NCBI RefSeq assembly: GCF_004025965.2
Contig: NZ_SAYU02000012.1
Location: forward strand, 1 to 64,000
DNA length: 64,000 bases
Direction of reading: 5' to 3'
DNA from: Phycicoccus flavus
GTDB lineage: Bacteria > Actinomycetota > Actinomycetes > Actinomycetales > Dermatophilaceae
The stretch's first letter is position 1; every line of letters starts with the position of its first letter. Position numbers and translations under genes: made by a program. Positions 60,438 to 64,000 of this stretch are shown here, piece by piece. The notes beneath the pieces were generated by a model. It did not search any database and had not been told where the DNA came from. It was given only the letters and a program-made list of their open reading frames with translations.

Positions 60438-60499
60438 GCCCGTCCGCCGACGGGCCGCGCGGCCCGTCACCCCGTCACCGACTTCCGGAGGACCTCCCC

Positions 60500-61177
60500 G
60501 TGGCACCCCGCCCGGTCCTGGACCGCACCCCCCGTGAGGGGGTCCGCACCTTCACCCCGCGCTGGCGCAACAGCCCGCTCACCGACGAGCGCATGGCCAC
60601 GCTGCTGCCCGCGCGCTCGCTCCCCGACGGCCCGCTCGTCCCGGCCGAGGCGTTCGGGCGCAGCGGACCCGTCGTCCTCGAGATCGGCTCGGGGCACGGC
60701 GCCGCCGCCATCGCGTACGCCGCCGAGCACCCCGAGGCCGACGTCGTGGCCGTCGACGTCCACGTGCCCGGGGTGGCGCGCATGCTCGCCGCGGCCGACG
60801 CCGCCGGGGTCGCGAACGTGTGGGCCCACGTCGGTGACGCCCTGCCGCTGCTCACCGACCGCGTGCGGCCGGACACCCTCGCCGCCGTGCACCTGTTCTT
60901 CCCCGACCCCTGGCCGAAGCGGCGCCACGCCAAGCGGCGCTTCGTCCAGCAGCACAGCCTCGACCTCGTCGCCTCGCGGCTCGTCGCGGGCGGGGTGCTG
61001 CGCGTCGCGACCGACATCGACTCCTACGCGCGGCACTGCCGCGAGCAGCTGGCCGCGCACGGCGGCTTCGACGTCGTCGAGGGGGAGCGGCCGGCCTGGC
61101 GCCCCGACGACGGCTTCGAGGCCAAGGGGCTGCGGCACGGCCGGACCGTCACCGAGCTGACCTGCACGGTGCGGTGA
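60500..61177 (+). CDS. trmB: tRNA (guanine-N7-)-methyltransferase
   Basis: 225-residue SAM-dependent enzyme making m7G46 in the tRNA variable loop. SAM motif I VVLEIGSGHGAAAIAYAAEH, then VVAVDVHVPGVARMLAAAD, and the family signature LFFPDPWPKRRHAKRRFVQ. VASRLVAGGVLRVATDIDSY completes the fold. N-terminal extension REGVRTFTPRWRNSP is usual in actinobacteria. GTG at 60500 with GGAGGA at 60487-60492. Confidence 0.95.
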   Translation: MAPRPVLDRTPREGVRTFTPRWRNSPLTDERMATLLPARSLPDGPLVPAEAFGRSGPVVLEIGSGHGAAAIAYAAEHPEADVVAVDVHVPGVARMLAAADAAGVANVWAHVGDALPLLTDRVRPDTLAAVHLFFPDPWPKRRHAKRRFVQQHSLDLVASRLVAGGVLRVATDIDSYARHCREQLAAHGGFDVVEGERPAWRPDDGFEAKGLRHGRTVTELTCTVR

Positions 61178-61306
61178 GGTCCACCACGGTCGGCGCCGGT
61201 CACCCGCGGGGCGTCGAGGAGCCACGACGCGCTGCACCGACGACCACCGGTGCCGCGTGTCGTGACCCCTCGACCGGGCGCCGGCGCCGGGCCGCTCGCT
61301 CGCTCG
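61178..61306. other. Intergenic region before tRNA-Pro
   Basis: No gene. It holds GGCGCCGGCGCC (61277-61288), a 12-bp palindrome that could help end the leftward tRNA-Pro transcript, and a CGCT repeat (61292-61306). No clear U-run. Confidence 0.35.
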
Positions 61307-61380
61307 TCGGGGTAGCCGGATTCGAACCGGCGGCCTTCCGCTCCCAAAGCGGACGCGCTACCAAGCTGCGCCATACCCCG
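61307..61380 (-). tRNA. tRNA-Pro (TGG)
   Basis: Minus-strand acceptor CGGGGTA pairs with TACCCCG, discriminator A, no encoded CCA. Anticodon arm TCCGC-TTTGGGA-GCGGA gives anticodon TGG. T-arm CCGGTTCGAATCCGG intact. Confidence 0.95.
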
Positions 61381-61444
61381 GTGCGCGCCCAGGAGGGGGG
61401 ACACCGGCGGTCCTGGCGATTTCTGATTCCCGCGCGCGCCGCCC

Positions 61445-61450
61445 TAGGCT
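61445..61450 (+). promoter_or_regulatory. Promoter for tRNA-Gly
   Basis: -10 box TAGGCT 34 bp before the tRNA; TTCTGA at 61421-61426 with 18-bp spacing is a weak -35 candidate. Confidence 0.5.
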
Positions 61451-61484
61451 AGCGCTGCCCTCGCGGTGCACGCCGACGAGGTGC

Positions 61485-61555
61485 GCGGGCGTAGCTCAAT
61501 GGTAGAGCCCCAGTCTTCCAAACTGGCTACGCGGGTTCGATTCCCGTCGCCCGCT
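61485..61555 (+). tRNA. tRNA-Gly (TCC)
   Basis: Acceptor GCGGGCG pairs with CGCCCGC, discriminator T, no encoded CCA. Anticodon arm CCAGT-CTTCCAA-ACTGG gives anticodon TCC. D- and T-arms are standard. Confidence 0.95.
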
Positions 61556-61586
61556 CGCGTCCCGGCCGGGCGGCCGGACGGCCCGC

Positions 61587-62558
61587 TCAGGGGGGCGGGC
61601 GGCCGATCATCGACGGCCGGCGCAGCCGCACCCGCGACCACAGCGTGCGCTGCAGCAGCAGCGTCAACCAGCCCGCCACCGCCATCCCGGCCAGGTTGAT
61701 CCCCAGCTGCTCGCCCGCCGTCGTCACCTGCTCCCAGGCGCCGACGGCGGCGGCCACGGCGATGTTGCCGGCGGCCGGCACGGTGACGACGGAGATGAAG
61801 ACGCCCGCCAGCCCCCGGGTGCGCCCGGAGGTGAGCGACAGCACGCCGGCCGCCGCCGCCAGCACCGCGACAACGAGGCTCCAGTGGTCGGGGTTGGCGA
61901 CGAACGCGGTGAGCGTGCGGTCCCGGGTCACCGCGTCGTAGGTCACCCATCCCGCCCAGCGGCCCACGAGCGCCGCGAGCCAGGTGAGGACCATGGCGAC
62001 GGCGAACCCGACGACGAGGGTGCGCGCCGCCAGCCCGAGCAGGTGCGGCCGCCGGGCGACGAGGGCCAGCCCCAGGGCCGCGATCGGTCCGAACTCCGGG
62101 CCGAGGACCATCGCCCCGACGACGAGCACGGGGTTGTCGGTGAGGACCGCGACGCCGGCGATGAGCGTCGCCAGCGTCATGAAGGACAGGTAGGTCCAGT
62201 TCAGCTCCGAGTCCTCGTACGCCTCCTGCTCGACCTCGGTCCACACGACGGCGTCGGCCGCCGCCCCCGGGGCCCGCTTCTCGGCGCGGTACGCCGCGTG
62301 CGACAGGAAGGCCGGCGCGGGGTCGAGCCGGATCGTCCCCTCCTCGTGCACCCCGAGGTCGCGCAGGGCGTCCAGGACGGGGTTGGCCCCCTCGCGGGCG
62401 AGGTCGGCGAGCACGAGGTCGCCCGGCGGGAGCAGCGAGGCGCCCCGCAGCACCGCGATCCCGCTCACGGCCTCGCAGTCGCCGAGGACGTCCAGCACGG
62501 CGCCGGTGAGCCCGGCCGGGACCGTGATGCGCAGGGACAGCACGTCGCCAGTCTGCAC
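61587..62558 (-). CDS. DUF389-family membrane protein
   Basis: 323 residues. An N-terminal soluble domain of about 120 residues (LSLRITVPAGLTGAVLDVLG, LADLAREGANPVLDALRDLG) precedes six to seven helices, beginning LSFMTLATLIAGVAVLTDNP and with VLVVGAMVLGPEFGPIAALG, the DUF389 core motif (GAMxxxPxxGPxxAxG). Later VFISVVTVPAAGNIAVAAAV and LGINLAGMAVAGWLTLL are the family's C-terminal repeat. Function unknown. GTG at 62558 has GGAGGAGGG 8 nt upstream. Divergent from trkH with only 51 bp between starts. Confidence 0.9.
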   Translation of the reverse strand: MQTGDVLSLRITVPAGLTGAVLDVLGDCEAVSGIAVLRGASLLPPGDLVLADLAREGANPVLDALRDLGVHEEGTIRLDPAPAFLSHAAYRAEKRAPGAAADAVVWTEVEQEAYEDSELNWTYLSFMTLATLIAGVAVLTDNPVLVVGAMVLGPEFGPIAALGLALVARRPHLLGLAARTLVVGFAVAMVLTWLAALVGRWAGWVTYDAVTRDRTLTAFVANPDHWSLVVAVLAAAAGVLSLTSGRTRGLAGVFISVVTVPAAGNIAVAAAVGAWEQVTTAGEQLGINLAGMAVAGWLTLLLQRTLWSRVRLRRPSMIGRPPP

Positions 62559-62597
62559 CCGCGGACCCTCCTCCCGACCCGCACGCGACGGGCCTGC

Positions 62598-62603
62598 CAT
62601 GCT
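62598..62603 (+). promoter_or_regulatory. -10 box for trkH (leaderless)
   Basis: CATGCT 6 nt before the GTG at 62610, no ribosome-binding site. Confidence 0.4.
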
Positions 62604-62609
62604 GTCTCG

Positions 62610-63968
62610 GTGACGATCGGGGAGGGCCGGCGCGGCGGCCTGCGCAAGCGCCGCTTCCGCCATCCCGCGCAGGTCGTCGCCACCGCGTTCGGCAGCGCCA
62701 TCGCCGTCGGCACCGTGCTCCTCCTCCTGCCCGTCTGCCGGACCGCCGAGAACGGCGCGAGCCTGCTCACGGCCCTGTTCACCGCGACGAGCGCCGTGTG
62801 CGTCACCGGGCTCACCGTCGTCGACACCGAGCGCTACTGGAGCAGCACGGGGCACGCGGTGATCCTCGCGCTCATCCAGGTCGGCGGCTTCGGGCTCATG
62901 ACGCTCGGCTCGCTGCTCGCCCTCTTCGTCTCGCGCCGGCTCGGGCTGCGGACCCGGCTCAACGCCGCGGCCGAGACCAAGAGCGTCGGCCTCGGCGACG
63001 TGCGGACCGTCGTGCGCGGCGTCTTCGCCATCACCGTCGTCGTCGAGTCGGTCATCGCGGCCCTGCTCACCGGCCGGCTGCTCGTCGAGGGCCAGCCGCC
63101 GGGGCGCGCCCTGTGGCTCGGGGTGTTCCACTCGGTCTCGGCCTTCAACAACGCGGGCTTCTCGCTGCACGGCGACAGCCTCGTGCGCTACCAGAGCGAC
63201 GGCTGGATCCTCGTGCCCATCGCCGTCGCGGTCATCGTCGGCGGGCTGGGCTTCCCGGTGATCCTCGAGCTCGTCAAGCGGACGAGCCCGCGCCGCTGGA
63301 GCCTGCACACCAAGCTCACCCTGACGATGACGGTGGGCCTGCTCGTCGTCGGCACCCTCTTCGTCACGGTGAGCGAGTGGAGCAACCCGGACACGGTGGG
63401 CACCCTGGGCTGGCCGGTCAAGTTGCTCGACGGGTTCTTCCACGCGGTCATGCCGCGGACGGCCGGGTTCAACGCCTGGGACTACGCCGACGTCACCCAG
63501 GAGACGCTGCTCGGGACGATCATCCTCATGTTCGTCGGGGGCGGGTCGGCGAGCACCGCCGGCGGCCTCAAGGTGACGACGTTCATCCTCCTGTTCTTCG
63601 TCATCGTCGCCGAGGTGCGTGGCGAGCCGCAGGTCACCGCCTTCGACCGCCGCATCGAGCCGCGGGTCATCCGCCAGGCGCTCACCGTCGCGCTGCTCGG
63701 GATGGCGGCGGTGGTCGGCTCGACCATGCTCCTCACCGAGCTCACCGACTTCGCCATCCCGCAGGTCCTCTTCGAGGCGACGTCGGCCTTCGCCACCGTC
63801 GGCCTGTCCACCGGTCTCACCCCGAACATGGGGGTCGCCGGGCAGCTCGTCCTCGTCGTCCTCATGTTCATCGGGCGGCTCGGACCCATCACCCTCGTGT
63901 CGGCGCTCGCCCTCCGGCAGCACACGCGCCGCTACTCCCTCCCGGAAGGGGCGCCGATCATTGGCTAG
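62610..63968 (+). CDS. trkH: TrkH/KtrB-family potassium uptake channel subunit
   Basis: 452-residue K+ transporter with eight helices and four pore loops. Selectivity-filter segments are visible: FTATSAVCVTGLTVVDT (first), FHSVSAFNNAGFSLHGDS (second), FHAVMPRTAGFNAWDYAD (third) and FEATSAFATVGLSTGLTP (fourth). GGGSASTAGGLKVTTFI is the conserved hairpin gate region. Works with a TrkA/KtrA RCK protein, whose gene begins at its 3' end. Start: GTG at 62610 from the -10 spacing. Confidence 0.95.
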   Translation: MTIGEGRRGGLRKRRFRHPAQVVATAFGSAIAVGTVLLLLPVCRTAENGASLLTALFTATSAVCVTGLTVVDTERYWSSTGHAVILALIQVGGFGLMTLGSLLALFVSRRLGLRTRLNAAAETKSVGLGDVRTVVRGVFAITVVVESVIAALLTGRLLVEGQPPGRALWLGVFHSVSAFNNAGFSLHGDSLVRYQSDGWILVPIAVAVIVGGLGFPVILELVKRTSPRRWSLHTKLTLTMTVGLLVVGTLFVTVSEWSNPDTVGTLGWPVKLLDGFFHAVMPRTAGFNAWDYADVTQETLLGTIILMFVGGGSASTAGGLKVTTFILLFFVIVAEVRGEPQVTAFDRRIEPRVIRQALTVALLGMAAVVGSTMLLTELTDFAIPQVLFEATSAFATVGLSTGLTPNMGVAGQLVLVVLMFIGRLGPITLVSALALRQHTRRYSLPEGAPIIG

Positions 63969-64000
63969 GAACATCGTGGAGTCCGGCGGCGTCGTCGTCC
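63961..64000 (+). CDS. trkA: TrkA/KtrA-type potassium regulatory subunit (3' truncated)
   Basis: Only 13 codons are inside the window. A TTG at 63961 overlapping the trkH stop (TAG at 63966-63968) starts LARNIVESGGVVV, which looks like the N-terminal strand before the RCK Rossmann motif. TrkH-RCK gene pairs are usual. Start codon and identity are inferred from context; the rest lies outside. Confidence 0.5.
   Translation, partial: MARNIVESGGVVV

Overview
High-GC DNA (about 73% G+C by eye, strong third-position G/C bias, frequent GTG starts) from an actinomycete, most likely a member of the Micrococcales such as an Intrasporangiaceae-like genus. The placement rests on a Rv2466c-type mycothiol-linked oxidoreductase, an actinobacterial YczR/YczE pair, many short leaderless -10 boxes directly upstream of start codons, and a paired-GTPase/ssb block. 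It is ordinary, densely packed chromosome: no rRNA, insertion sequence, prophage or CRISPR array was seen. Six single tRNA genes are scattered through it (Leu-TAG, Lys-CTT, His-GTG, Arg-TCT, Pro-TGG, Gly-TCC).

Layout. 1-6.7 kb: surface-glycan enzymes (two GT2, one GT4, a methyltransferase, an RmlC-like epimerase) mixed with a Bcp peroxiredoxin, a DUF3618 protein, a GroES paralogue and a CopC-domain protein. 6.7-11.5 kb: tRNA-His, oligoribonuclease, PrsW-type protease, M20 amidohydrolase, tRNA-Arg, a methyltransferase and a 2',3'-cyclic phosphodiesterase. 11.6-15.8 kb: two adjacent membrane-associated GTPases and an SSB paralogue. 15.8-18.8 kb: a poorly characterised secreted/membrane trio (lipoprotein, pilin-like secreted protein, divergent membrane protein). 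18.8-24.6 kb: EttA, then a surface-polysaccharide block (GT2 and NAD-epimerase facing a methyltransferase and an O-antigen-ligase-like polymerase). 24.7-27.8 kb: TetR regulator divergent from an acyl-CoA dehydrogenase, with a clear palindromic operator, and a membrane protein. 28.1-34.5 kb: glgX-treY-treZ operon making trehalose from glycogen. 34.7-39.4 kb: TesB thioesterase, MocR regulator YczR divergent from YczE, and an MFS exporter. 39.6-44.6 kb: complete livKHMGF branched-chain amino-acid (or related) ABC importer. 44.7-50.7 kb: RecQ-like helicase with a phosphoribosyltransferase-like tail, serine hydrolase, hotdog thioesterase, unknown protein, MFS transporter. 50.7-53.8 kb: GDPD and a GH13 alpha-glucosidase. 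53.9-58 kb: a 62-bp tandem repeat, then a pepN-mscS-globin operon. 58.1-61.2 kb: Rv2466c-like protein, RpiB, SpoIIE-type phosphatase and TrmB. 61.3-64 kb: tRNA-Pro, tRNA-Gly, a DUF389 membrane protein divergent from trkH, and the start of trkA, cut by the window end.

The most noteworthy items are: the secreted trio at 15.8-18.8 kb, where a pilin-like N terminus is joined to a conserved-looking C-terminal domain and coupled to a lipoprotein; the 62-bp tandem repeat array; interleaved inverted repeats in the treZ/tesB convergent gap; the RecQ-phosphoribosyltransferase fusion; the GTPase pair with a tail-less SSB; and the consistent leaderless promoter spacing, which also resolves several start codons.
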